Below, piece after piece: positions 35,125 through 44,014 of a stretch of 64,000 bases of DNA. Origin of the DNA: Agarivorans gilvus. GTDB lineage: Bacteria > Pseudomonadota > Gammaproteobacteria > Enterobacterales > Celerinatantimonadaceae. The DNA is taken from positions 2,201,001 through 2,265,000 of the forward strand of contig NZ_CP013021.1 of NCBI RefSeq assembly GCF_001420915.1, in the 5' to 3' direction. The translations under genes were made by a program, and so were the position numbers. The notes beneath the pieces were generated by a model. The model was not told where the DNA came from. It saw only the letters and a list, made by a program, of their open reading frames with translations, and searched no databases. Every line of letters begins with the position of its first letter. Within the stretch, counting starts at the first letter, position 1.

Positions 35125-35340
35125 CCTTCATTATCGCCGAGCAACGCGGTTGACAAGCGATGACGCCGAGCACTGTTTGAGCGCAGCGAGTTGCGCTGGC
35201 GCGCTTGGAAACAAGTCGCGCAGGATGAAGATAATGCAGGGCGAGCTTTCTTTTTGCTTAGCTAAGCTTTGCTCGTTGAAGCTTAATGACGTCGCCATAG
35301 GCGAAAGCTTTTATCCCGTTAATAACACAGAATGAGGCAA
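35125..35340 (+). repeat. Dispersed intergenic repeat, copy C
   Basis: It has the same ordered blocks as copies A and B: TTATCGCCGAGCAACGCGG, GCCGAGCACTGTTTGAGCG, GAGTTGCGCTGGCGCGC, CGCGCAGGATGAAGATAATG and GCGAGCTTTCTTTTTGCTTA. It then ends with a tail starting ATGACGTCGCC at 35286. Thirty-six bases of the tail are identical to 36561-36596. An open frame over this repeat is not a gene. Confidence 0.75.
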
Positions 35341-35505
35341 ACTCAAGTTACGGGTGAATCGTATTTTGAGAGCCTTAAACTGTCTCGCGCTCTCAGCGCC
35401 TTACCAAAGTGACTTTCACCTCTTGTACTGTCAATTAGCTTACCAAAGTGCTTTAATGTGTTAACTATCAGTTAATTCAAGCATTAATTATCTAAGGAGA
35501 AGATA

Positions 35506-36000
35506 TTGAAAAGCTTATTCATGGCTTTTGCTATGTTAGTTTCAACGGTTACTTTCGCTGGTGAGTTGGTTGTTTCACCTTCGTTAAAAGTCACCTATAC
35601 AGAGCCCAAATTGATTTCTCATAGCTCCGAGACTTTGATTCTAAAGTACGAAGATTGGTATTTTTCGCACTCCTTAATCAACCCACAAACCATGTACTCA
35701 TCTATTGATTTGTCAGGATTAGAGCTCGAATTCGTAAAATCAATTTTCTCTCCACAACTGAGAGAAACCCAACCTGCGTGGTTAGCAGCACTCTCAGCTG
35801 AACAAGCCGAGACATTTGGGCTACCAACAAACAAGGCTATTGAGAAAACTCTAGGCACGGCAACAATCTATGCCGTTTATAGTGCAGATGAAAACATGGG
35901 GCATATTTTCGTAATCGAAGAAGGACAGGCTCACCAACTAACAATGCTAGGCAATAAAGAGCGATTTTCAGAACTAATGTCAGCAATAAAGGAAAGATAA
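35506..36000 (+). CDS. Small secreted hypothetical protein (first gene of a pair)
   Basis: A 164-aa protein starting at TTG with a strong AAGGAGAAG site. A signal peptide (MKSLFMAFAMLVSTVTFAG) precedes a beta-rich domain (LVVSPSLKVTYTEPKLISHSSETLILKYEDWYFSHSL) and a helical tail. No family is recognised. The stop codon is directly followed by the ATG of the next gene, so the two are translationally linked. The pair lies between direct copies of the dispersed repeat tail. Confidence 0.75.
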   Translation: MKSLFMAFAMLVSTVTFAGELVVSPSLKVTYTEPKLISHSSETLILKYEDWYFSHSLINPQTMYSSIDLSGLELEFVKSIFSPQLRETQPAWLAALSAEQAETFGLPTNKAIEKTLGTATIYAVYSADENMGHIFVIEEGQAHQLTMLGNKERFSELMSAIKER

Positions 36001-36327
36001 ATGGCGCTCGACACAACAGACAAACAACAACTTAAAACCTTTCTTGCTTCTGTATATGGCCAGCAAGTTAAAGGGTGGGCAGTTAACGATAAAACTTTTG
36101 ACTTAACTTACAAGTTATTGAACGAGTCTAGAAAGTGCTCTGATTTGATGGACTTAGTTCCACGGCCTATCCCCTACGGTCAATCACCTATCAAATGGCT
36201 ATCAAAAGAAGCTAGAAAAGCCATTCTTCGAAAGGTGAATGATAGCCCTAAGCATTATTCCGCTTGTGTAAAAACCAGTGCGTTAAAGATGAAAACTCAA
36301 TTCATCATGTCAGCTAACGGTTTATAA
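36001..36327 (+). CDS. Small hypothetical protein (second gene of a pair)
   Basis: A 108-aa basic, mostly helical, cytoplasmic-looking protein (MALDTTDKQQLKTFLASVYGQQVKGWAV, then LMDLVPRPIPYGQSPIKWLSKEARKAILRKV). No signal peptide, no recognised motif. It starts at the base after the preceding stop. A secreted protein coupled to a small basic one could be an effector/immunity or envelope-sensing pair, but the sequence gives no proof. Confidence 0.7.
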   Translation: MALDTTDKQQLKTFLASVYGQQVKGWAVNDKTFDLTYKLLNESRKCSDLMDLVPRPIPYGQSPIKWLSKEARKAILRKVNDSPKHYSACVKTSALKMKTQFIMSANGL

Positions 36328-36691
36328 TAGTCAATTGTGCTAGAGCAGTCAGACATGCTGTTCTAGCTAATTCGCTTTCGCCTCACGCTTCAATCTATCC
36401 ACCATATTCAAGAGGCTCAACCGCTTGACTCAAGCTTCTATCTTCTCAGGGAAGTACTTGTTTCGACTGTAGATACCACTCACTTTGGATTCTGAGACTC
36501 CAGCTGAGAGATTTATGCAGTGTATTGCATCGACAGATTAAATCCGCACATCAAAGAAAAATGACGTCGCCATAGGCGAAAGCTTTTATCCCGTTACTAA
36601 CAAGGAATGGGGCAAAAACCTTTTAGAAGGTAACATCGAAAAACCTTAGAATTTAAAGCTTAAAACACTGATTTATATAGACTTTAAATAT
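36328..36691. other. Intergenic region after the small gene pair
   Basis: No gene is seen. It contains the repeat tail copy D (36561 onward) and otherwise unremarkable AT-rich sequence. Confidence 0.4.
36561..36614 (+). repeat. Dispersed repeat, copy D (tail only)
   Basis: The first 36 bases, beginning ATGACGTCGCCATAGG, are identical to 35286-35321 in copy C. Similarity continues (CTAACAAGGAATGGGGCAAA against ATAACACAGAATGAGGCAAA). It is in the same orientation as copy C, 1,275 bp away, enclosing the gene pair 35506-36327. Confidence 0.75.
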
Positions 36692-36728
36692 AACAAAGGC
36701 CGCTCTATTACTAGAGCAGCCTTTGTTT
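36692..36728. terminator. Strong hairpin upstream of the efflux operon terminator
   Basis: Arms ACAAAGGC-C-GCTCTA and TAGAGC-A-GCCTTTGTT, with one mismatch and a TTAC loop, followed by TTTCATTT. It can terminate plus-strand transcripts from the small gene pair. Confidence 0.7.
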
Positions 36729-36733
36729 CATTT

Positions 36734-36760
36734 AAAAGCCCGGCGGATTAGCCGGGCTTT
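36734..36760 (-). terminator. Terminator of the TetR/MFP/RND operon
   Basis: Stem AAAGCCCGGC / GCCGGGCTTT with a 6-nt loop, followed by TTTAAATG on the minus strand. It is 19 bp past the permease stop codon. Confidence 0.8.
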
Positions 36761-36778
36761 CAGTGCAACACATAGTTA

Positions 36779-39700
36779 TTAATCAGCTACGGTTTCACCC
36801 TGTAAGTGAGCCACACTTGGCACGGGTTTATGATTAGCGCCAAAGTAAGAATAAATCACCGGCAATACAAACAAGGTGAACACGGTTCCGATTGACAGGC
36901 CAGCACAAATCACCATACCAATATCGAAACGCGCCGCAGCACCAGGGCCCACTGCTAGCAATAGCGGAATCAAACCGGCCACCATCGAAATAGTGGTCAT
37001 TAAGATGGCGCGTAAGCGGATCCGTGCGGCATGGCGAATTGCCGTCATTTTATCTTCACCACGTAGGATTTGCCGCTCTTTGGCCACCTCACACATCAAG
37101 ATACCGTGTTTGGTAATCAAACCCACTAGAGTGATCATACCAATCTGGGTATAGATATTGAGCGTCGCTAAGCCCCAGCCCATCATTAGCAAGGCTCCAC
37201 AAATCGCCAAAGGTACCGACACCATAATCACAATTGGGTCTCGAATACTTTCAAACTGAGCGGCCAATACCAAGAAGATAATCGCCAACGCTAAACCAAA
37301 GGTGGTAAATAAGGCCGAACCTTCTTGCACATACTGGCGAGATTCCCCTTTGTAATCAAAGCCATAACCTTTAGGCAGTATGTCATTGGCTTTTTGCTCA
37401 AGGAAGGCCAAGGCATCCCCCATGGTTTGCCCGGGCATCAACGCGCCATTCAGGGTTATGGAGTTGGTTTGGTTCATCTGCAACAGTGACTCAGGCTGAC
37501 CACGTAAATCCCACTCAATAAGGTTGCTCAGTGGCACGGCGCTGCCGTCTACGGTTTTCACATAGAACTGCTCAATGCTTTCTGGGCTTAAACGATCCAC
37601 CCGCTTAACTTGAGGGATCACCTCGTAAGAGCGCCCATCATAGTTAATGTGGTTGATATAACCATCGCCCATTAAGGTGCCTAAAGTATTAGCAATATCA
37701 ACCATCTTCACGCCATAAGCACCAGCCTTGTCACGATTAACACTGATGTTTAGCGTGGCCGTTTCAAACTTAGTATCAAGATCACTAAAGACAAAGTAAC
37801 CACTTTGCATCGCCGCTTGTTGTAACTCTTGAGCCAGACTCACCAAGGTGCGGTAATCCCCCGGGCCTTGCAGAACAAACTGCACCGGAAATCCACCACT
37901 GGCACCGGGCAATACTGGCAAGGGGAACGAGGCCACAGACACGCCGGCAATATCGGCAGATTTCTGTTGAATTGCTTTCACTAAAGTATCTTGATCCATG
38001 GTGCGCTGTTCCCACAGCGTGGTATTCAAGAAACCTAAGCCCTGGGTAGAACTGGGAATACCGGCCAAGGTAAAGGCGCTGGCGATGTCCTCTAGTTCCA
38101 TACCCTTCATGCCCACCTCGGTGGTATAAGCGTCCATATAGTCAAGGTTCGCGCCCGCCGGACCGGTCACCATGATCATCGCGGCGCCTTTATCTTCTGC
38201 TGGAGCCAATTCGCTAGGAATGATTTTCAGCAAAGGATACAACGAGCCCATTACGATTAAGGCAAATACCAATATCACCGGACGGTTATTCAGTACCCCA
38301 CCAACCAGCTTGTCATAGCCGCTATCTAGTTTATCTAGGAAATTATGTACGCCCTGCTCAAAGCCCCCCGGATTAGGATTGTGTTTTAACAATACCGAAC
38401 ACATCACCGGTGACAAAGTTAAGGCCACAAAGCCCGACACCACTACGGCACCAGCCAGCGTTAAGGCAAACTCGGCAAACAATACCCCAGTTAAACCCTC
38501 TACCATGGCAATCGGAGAATACACCGCCGCTAGGGTAATGGTCATGGAGATAACCGGCAAAGCAATTTCACGGGTGCCCACAATGGCGGCGTCAAAAGGC
38601 TTCATCCCCATTCGAATATGCCGATCCACGTTTTCCACCACCACGATGGCGTCATCCACCACCAGACCAATCGCCAATACCATTGCCAGTAGGGTTAATA
38701 GGTTTAACGAGAAGCCCATGGCCTGCATTGCCAAACACACCCCAACCAAAGACAAAGGAATCGCAATCACCGGAATTAATACCGCACGCAAACTCCCCAT
38801 AAACAGGAAGATCACCACCACCACAATCACTGTGGCTTCTACAATGGTGCTTAATACTTCGTTAATTGAAGACTCGATGTATTCGGTTGAATCATAGAGT
38901 ACCTTCATGTCCATGTTATCGGGCAAGTTAGCTTCAATATCGGGTAACATGTCTATAATAGCTTTGGCTACCGTCAAAGGGTTAGCCGTTGGAGTGGGGT
39001 CAATAGCCACCACCACCGCAGTTTGGCCATCACCTTTGGCTCTCACCATTTCCCGCGCCGCAGCCAACTCCACCTCGGCCACATCGCTCAAACGCACAAT
39101 GCCACTACCACTACGGGCAACGATTAGCTGTTCAAACTCAGCCTTGGTTTTTAAGTCGGTATCAGCTTCTACGTTATAAGTGAAGAAACGACTCTTTGCC
39201 TGTCCGGGGGCCGATCTAAAGTTGTTGTTTTGCAGCGCTCCCACTACTTCGGCAGCGGTCAGCTTGTAGTTGGCCAGTTTTACTGGATCCAACCATACCC
39301 GCATCGACAAGGCAGGCCCGTACACGTTAGCCTTAGCTACACCGGTTACGGTTACCATTTGCGGTTGTACGTTACGGTTCACGTAATCCACAATCTGTGC
39401 CGATTTTAGCTCACCACTGGTAAGCGCGATGTACATAATAGAAGTACTAGAACCGGTAGAACGCGCAATATTAGGGTCTAGCGCTTCACTGGGCAAACTG
39501 GCCCGTACCGCATTCACCTTAGCCATAATCTCCGACAAGGCGGCATCAGGATCGGAGCCGGTTTTCATGTAAGCGGTAATGGTACTGCTGCCCATGGCCG
39601 ACGTTGATTCTAAAAAGTCGAGGTTATCGGCCTCGGCAATCGATTGTTGCAAAGGCTGGGTGATGAAGCCCTGAATCACCTCCGCCGGCGCACCATAATA

Positions 39701-39850
39701 AGCGGTGGTAACGGTAATCACCGTATTGGTTAACTCTGGGTATTCACGAATTTGCAGCTTTAATACCGCCTGAACGCCCACAATAAGCAATAGCAAACTT
39801 AAGGATAAAGCGAGTATCGGCCGCCGAATAAAAGTATCGGTAAATCTCAT
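36779..39850 (-). CDS. RND multidrug efflux permease (HAE1 family)
   Basis: A 1,023-aa inner-membrane pump. It starts MRFTDTFIRRPILALSLSLLLLIVG. Two large periplasmic loops alternate with twelve membrane helices. The proton relay helix AIGLVVDDAIVVVENVDRH carries the Asp pair needed for proton flow. Relatives such as AcrB, MexB and MexK export drugs, dyes and detergents through a TolC-type channel, which is not encoded here. It is the last gene of a three-gene operon, 11 bp after the adaptor gene. The exact substrates cannot be told. Confidence 0.95.
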   Translation of the reverse strand: MRFTDTFIRRPILALSLSLLLLIVGVQAVLKLQIREYPELTNTVITVTTAYYGAPAEVIQGFITQPLQQSIAEADNLDFLESTSAMGSSTITAYMKTGSDPDAALSEIMAKVNAVRASLPSEALDPNIARSTGSSTSIMYIALTSGELKSAQIVDYVNRNVQPQMVTVTGVAKANVYGPALSMRVWLDPVKLANYKLTAAEVVGALQNNNFRSAPGQAKSRFFTYNVEADTDLKTKAEFEQLIVARSGSGIVRLSDVAEVELAAAREMVRAKGDGQTAVVVAIDPTPTANPLTVAKAIIDMLPDIEANLPDNMDMKVLYDSTEYIESSINEVLSTIVEATVIVVVVIFLFMGSLRAVLIPVIAIPLSLVGVCLAMQAMGFSLNLLTLLAMVLAIGLVVDDAIVVVENVDRHIRMGMKPFDAAIVGTREIALPVISMTITLAAVYSPIAMVEGLTGVLFAEFALTLAGAVVVSGFVALTLSPVMCSVLLKHNPNPGGFEQGVHNFLDKLDSGYDKLVGGVLNNRPVILVFALIVMGSLYPLLKIIPSELAPAEDKGAAMIMVTGPAGANLDYMDAYTTEVGMKGMELEDIASAFTLAGIPSSTQGLGFLNTTLWEQRTMDQDTLVKAIQQKSADIAGVSVASFPLPVLPGASGGFPVQFVLQGPGDYRTLVSLAQELQQAAMQSGYFVFSDLDTKFETATLNISVNRDKAGAYGVKMVDIANTLGTLMGDGYINHINYDGRSYEVIPQVKRVDRLSPESIEQFYVKTVDGSAVPLSNLIEWDLRGQPESLLQMNQTNSITLNGALMPGQTMGDALAFLEQKANDILPKGYGFDYKGESRQYVQEGSALFTTFGLALAIIFLVLAAQFESIRDPIVIMVSVPLAICGALLMMGWGLATLNIYTQIGMITLVGLITKHGILMCEVAKERQILRGEDKMTAIRHAARIRLRAILMTTISMVAGLIPLLLAVGPGAAARFDIGMVICAGLSIGTVFTLFVLPVIYSYFGANHKPVPSVAHLQGETVAD

Positions 39851-39861
39851 AAGCTAAGCTC

Positions 39862-40983
39862 CTAATCCTTTGGCAAGCTTTGGTCGCGTTGCAGGAAGCT
39901 ATCTTCTACGATGCGCACTTCAGCGCCATTGCGTAAGCGTACCTGACCCGATACCACTACCTGTTCGCCGGCCTTAATGCCTTTAGCAATCACCGCACTG
40001 TCACCACGACGCTCAGCTACTGTTACCGAGCGTTGCTTAGCAATTAAGCTTTCGCTGCCATCCTCTGCAGTTTGCTTCTCAACCACGTATACCGATTCGC
40101 CGTAAAGCGAGAAAGAGATAGCTTGCTGAGGAATCACTACCTGATTCGGCTGCACGTCTTGCCAAATGCGCACCGTGGCGTACATGCCAGAACGCAATAA
40201 ACCATCGGCATTAGGAATGGTAGCCTGTACCTGAATCACCCCACTTTGCACATCAACGGTGGGTTCAATGGCGGTAATTTTGCCTTTAAACCACTGCTCT
40301 GGATAAGCATCAGTATTCAGCTCAATTTCGGTGCCCAAGCTAATTCGAGAGATCTCTTTTTGCGGCACAATAAAGCGCAACAACATGTGTTCAAGATTTT
40401 CTAAACGCGCAATATCGCTACCCGCTTGCAGGTACTCACCCAAGTTAATTTGACGAATCCCCATCACTCCATTAAAGGGCGCACGAATATCACGTCGCTC
40501 AATGGTGGCCTTAAGGGCCTCGATGTCGCTAACCAAAGCTAAGTAGTTTGCTTCTGAATCGTCGAACTGCGTTTGCGATACCGAGCCACGCTCTAACAGG
40601 GTGCGGTTACGTTCTAATTGGCGTTTAATTGCCGGAAGCTTAGCCTCGGCACTGGCCAAGTTGGCTTTTTCAACATCGGCTTCAAGGCTAACTAATAAAT
40701 CACCCGCTTGCACTCGATCACCCGAGGCAAAATGAATTTTATCCACCAAGCCTGCCACCGAACTGCTCAAATTCACCCCTTGAAAGGGTTCGATAAAACC
40801 AATTGACTCAATCATCGATTGCCAATCTTGAGCCTTAGCGTCTGTCACTTCTACAGGCGATTCTGGTATCGTTCGATTTGCCATGTATTGAGCAATCATT
40901 TTTTGCTTAAAGTGGTAAAAACCAAACACGCTACCAAATAGCAGAAGTGCCACGGCAAGCATGATTGCCATCCATTTTTTCAT
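39862..40983 (-). CDS. RND efflux periplasmic adaptor (membrane fusion protein)
   Basis: A 373-aa adaptor. One N-terminal membrane anchor (MAIMLAVALLLFGSVFGFYHF) is followed by a lipoyl half-motif (GVNLSSSVAGLVDKIHFASGDRVQAGDLLVSLEADVEKANL). A coiled coil of about 60 residues follows, then the second lipoyl half (RRDIRAPFNGVMGIRQINLGEYLQAGSDIARLENL) and the beta-barrel domain. It links the pump to an outer-membrane channel. The gene starts 19 bp after the TetR gene. Confidence 0.94.
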   Translation of the reverse strand: MKKWMAIMLAVALLLFGSVFGFYHFKQKMIAQYMANRTIPESPVEVTDAKAQDWQSMIESIGFIEPFQGVNLSSSVAGLVDKIHFASGDRVQAGDLLVSLEADVEKANLASAEAKLPAIKRQLERNRTLLERGSVSQTQFDDSEANYLALVSDIEALKATIERRDIRAPFNGVMGIRQINLGEYLQAGSDIARLENLEHMLLRFIVPQKEISRISLGTEIELNTDAYPEQWFKGKITAIEPTVDVQSGVIQVQATIPNADGLLRSGMYATVRIWQDVQPNQVVIPQQAISFSLYGESVYVVEKQTAEDGSESLIAKQRSVTVAERRGDSAVIAKGIKAGEQVVVSGQVRLRNGAEVRIVEDSFLQRDQSLPKD

Positions 40984-41002
40984 GTTCCCTACTCCATATC
41001 AC

Positions 41003-41569
41003 TTAAGGGTGTACGGTAATAGCATCCCAGCTAGCTAATAGCGCCACATCCATGTCTTGCTGTGAAAAATTAACATCCCGCAAATGCGAGAAACGACAGA
41101 TTTCGTATAACGAACCAAATGCCAAGGCATACAACATTTCGCTTGGTAAGGCTTTAAAGCACCCCTGCTCCACACCTTTTTCGAAGAACAGTTCAAGCGG
41201 TTGAAACAGCTCTTGAATTAATTGTTTATGACGCGTATTGCGCGGCAACGTTTCTAAATGAACCCACAGGCGCTGCACATTGGCATTACTTTGCTGATAA
41301 CTAAAACCGTTGCGCCATAACTGATGATGCTGCTGTTTTAGGCTACTGCTAGGGTCTACATCGGCCAAAAATGCCTCGGCAAATAGACGTAAATTCCGCT
41401 CATGTAACTCGCTCATTAAGGCGTCTTTATCTTTGAAATACAGATAAATAGTCCCAGTGGCCAGCTTCGCCTGTTTGGCAACTCGGTGCATCGACAAGCC
41501 CTCAACACCAAAACGGCTGACTAGGGTTTCGGCGGCAAGCAATATGCGTAAACGTTTGTCTGCAATCAT
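41003..41569 (-). CDS. TetR-family transcriptional regulator
   Basis: A 188-aa repressor-type protein. The N-terminal DNA-binding domain is RILLAAETLVSRFGVEGLSMHRVAKQAKLATGTIYLYFKDKDALMSELHERNL. The C-terminal ligand domain is all-helical. It is the first gene of the efflux operon and is probably autoregulatory, repressing the pump until a substrate binds. The 177-bp gap to rep contains the promoters of both divergent genes. Confidence 0.93.
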   Translation of the reverse strand: MIADKRLRILLAAETLVSRFGVEGLSMHRVAKQAKLATGTIYLYFKDKDALMSELHERNLRLFAEAFLADVDPSSSLKQQHHQLWRNGFSYQQSNANVQRLWVHLETLPRNTRHKQLIQELFQPLELFFEKGVEQGCFKALPSEMLYALAFGSLYEICRFSHLRDVNFSQQDMDVALLASWDAITVHP

Positions 41570-41746
41570 AAAATAAGGCTAGTACGGTTAGAGCTGGCGA
41601 TTATATAAGCAGCTCAAAAACATGCAATGAATAATTGTTCATTTTACAAAATTTTACCTTTTGACAGCCCTCTAAGCGTAGTGATCAACATAGAATAGCC
41701 CCGCTTTATCAGCTAAAATGCAGCCCCAATAAAGAAGGAAGCCGCC

Positions 41747-43771
41747 GTGAAGTTAAATCCCGCCCAATCAAAAGCCGTGAGTTATGTATCAGGCCCCTGC
41801 TTAGTATTAGCCGGTGCAGGCAGTGGTAAGACGCGGGTAATTACCAATAAGATCGCCCATCTGATTCAAAACTGTGCCTATCAGGCAAAAAACATTGCGG
41901 CGGTCACCTTTACCAACAAAGCCGCGCGGGAAATGAAAGAGCGGGTGGGACAAACCTTGGGCCGTAAAGAAGCGCGTGGTTTACGGGTATCTACCTTCCA
42001 TACTTTGGGCTTAGACATTATTCGCCGTGAATATAAAAGCCTTAAGCTCAAGCCCAATTTTTCGCTGTTTGACGACCAAGACCAAATGGCGCTACTGAAA
42101 GAGCTGAGTGAAACTCAGCTACAAGGCGATAAAGACTTACTTAAACAGCTGCTGAGCCAAATCTCCAATTGGAAAAACGATTTAATCCTTCCCACTCAGG
42201 CCGTCGCTAGAGCCTCCGGGCAAAGTGAACATGAGCAACTGTTTGCTCATCTATATCAGGCTTATCAACGTCAACTTACCGCCTACAATGCCTTGGACTT
42301 TGATGATCTAATCTTGATGCCCACCCTGCTGCTCACTCACGATGCCGAGGTGCGCCAGCGCTGGCAAAATACCATTCAGTATTTGTTAGTGGATGAGTAT
42401 CAAGATACTAATACCAGTCAATACCAACTGGTGAAACTACTCGCCGGTGAGCGGGCCCGCTTCACCGTAGTGGGTGACGACGACCAAAGCATTTATTCTT
42501 GGCGTGGGGCTCAGCCGAAAAACCTGATGCAATTACAGCAAGACTTCCCCGCTTTGGAAGTGATTATGCTGGAACAAAATTACCGTTCTACCCAGCGGAT
42601 CCTAAAGTGCGCCAACATTTTAATTGAGAACAACGAGCATATTTTTGAAAAGAGCCTGTTCTCCGAATTGATTTATGGCGAACCCTTAAAAATTCTATTT
42701 GCCAAAAACGAAGAGCAAGAAGCCGAACGAGTAGTAGCGGAATTAATTGGCCATCGCTTCATGAACGATGCCAGTTACAAAGATTACGCGATTTTATACC
42801 GTGGTAACCACCAAAGCCGTTTATTAGAGAAAACCCTAATGAACAACCGGATCCCCTACAAAATTAGCGGTGGTACCTCGTTCTTCGCCCGTGCCGAAAT
42901 TAAAGACATCATGGCCTATTTGCGGATCTTGGTGAATCAAGACGACGACAATGCACTACTCCGCGTGATCAATACCCCGCGCCGTGAAATTGGCACCAGC
43001 ACCTTGGAAAAAATCGGCAGCTTCGCCAATCAGCTGCACATTAGCTTATTTGAAGCGGCCTGCCATGAGCAAATGAATGAGATCTTGCCCACTCGTGCCC
43101 TCAACTCGGTGAATCAATTCTGCCAGTGGTTAGTCAACTTGGCCGATCGCACCGAGCGCGACGATGCCCAGCAAGCAGTGCGCGACATGATCCGCGATAT
43201 TCATTACGAAGACTTTCTCTATGAAACCAGCCCCAGCCCTAAGGCGGCGGAAATGAGAATGAAAAACGTCTCGGAGCTATTCCGCTGGGTCAGTGGCATG
43301 CTTGAAGGTGACCAAGACAACGAGCCAATGACCCTACCGCAAGTGGTGAACCGCTTGATCTTAAGAGACATGATGGAGCGCGGCGAAGAAGATGAAGACA
43401 GCGATCAAGTTCAGCTGATGACCCTGCACGCTTCCAAGGGTTTGGAGTTTCCTTTTGTTTATCTGATAGGCATGGAAGAAGGCTTATTGCCCCACCAAAG
43501 CAGCATCGACGAAGACAACGTAGAAGAAGAACGCCGTCTGGCCTATGTGGGCATTACTCGCGCACAAAAAGAACTCACCTTTACCCTAACCAAGGAACGT
43601 CGCCAATTTGGTGAATTGATAAAACCCGAACCCAGTCGCTTTCTTTATGAGCTACCGCAAAACGACCTTATTTGGGAACAAAAGCGCAAAACAGAAACAG
43701 CCGAAGAACGCCAAGCCAAAGGCAATAAAGGCATCGCTGCGTTAAGGGCCGCACTTAATCAAAATAAATAG
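41747..43771 (+). CDS. rep: ATP-dependent DNA helicase Rep
   Basis: A 674-aa superfamily 1A helicase. Motif I is LVLAGAGSGKTRVIT, motif Ia AAVTFTNKAAREMKERV, motif II LVDEYQDTNTSQY, motif III VVGDDDQSIYSWRGA, motif IV EQNYRST, motif V LMTLHASKGLEFPFVY, motif VI RRLAYVGITRAQ. Length and C-terminus are those of Rep rather than UvrD (about 720 aa). It moves 3' to 5' and clears proteins ahead of the replication fork. An AAGAAGGAAG site precedes the GTG start. Confidence 0.97.
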   Translation: MKLNPAQSKAVSYVSGPCLVLAGAGSGKTRVITNKIAHLIQNCAYQAKNIAAVTFTNKAAREMKERVGQTLGRKEARGLRVSTFHTLGLDIIRREYKSLKLKPNFSLFDDQDQMALLKELSETQLQGDKDLLKQLLSQISNWKNDLILPTQAVARASGQSEHEQLFAHLYQAYQRQLTAYNALDFDDLILMPTLLLTHDAEVRQRWQNTIQYLLVDEYQDTNTSQYQLVKLLAGERARFTVVGDDDQSIYSWRGAQPKNLMQLQQDFPALEVIMLEQNYRSTQRILKCANILIENNEHIFEKSLFSELIYGEPLKILFAKNEEQEAERVVAELIGHRFMNDASYKDYAILYRGNHQSRLLEKTLMNNRIPYKISGGTSFFARAEIKDIMAYLRILVNQDDDNALLRVINTPRREIGTSTLEKIGSFANQLHISLFEAACHEQMNEILPTRALNSVNQFCQWLVNLADRTERDDAQQAVRDMIRDIHYEDFLYETSPSPKAAEMRMKNVSELFRWVSGMLEGDQDNEPMTLPQVVNRLILRDMMERGEEDEDSDQVQLMTLHASKGLEFPFVYLIGMEEGLLPHQSSIDEDNVEEERRLAYVGITRAQKELTFTLTKERRQFGELIKPEPSRFLYELPQNDLIWEQKRKTETAEERQAKGNKGIAALRAALNQNK

Positions 43772-44014
43772 CGCGAAACGGTAACGCTCAGTCACAGATC
43801 CTCTGAATGGGCTAATTTAAAGTAAATCCACACAAGATTGCGGGCTTTATCCTTTAACCCCATTGCTTCAAGGGGGCCCGCGGGTGTATAAAGCAGGCTT
43901 TCACGTCGCTCTAAATTGCGCCGCAGCGTTGGGTGCTGCCGCTGCGCATAAATATCTCGCTAAACGCCCTTATTCGAGCACGTGATCAGAGCACCTGTCA
44001 CTATCAATATCGAG

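Noticed and set aside
35057..35335. Open frame of 92 codons on the plus strand
   Set aside because: It runs through the dispersed repeat copy C and has no ribosome binding site.
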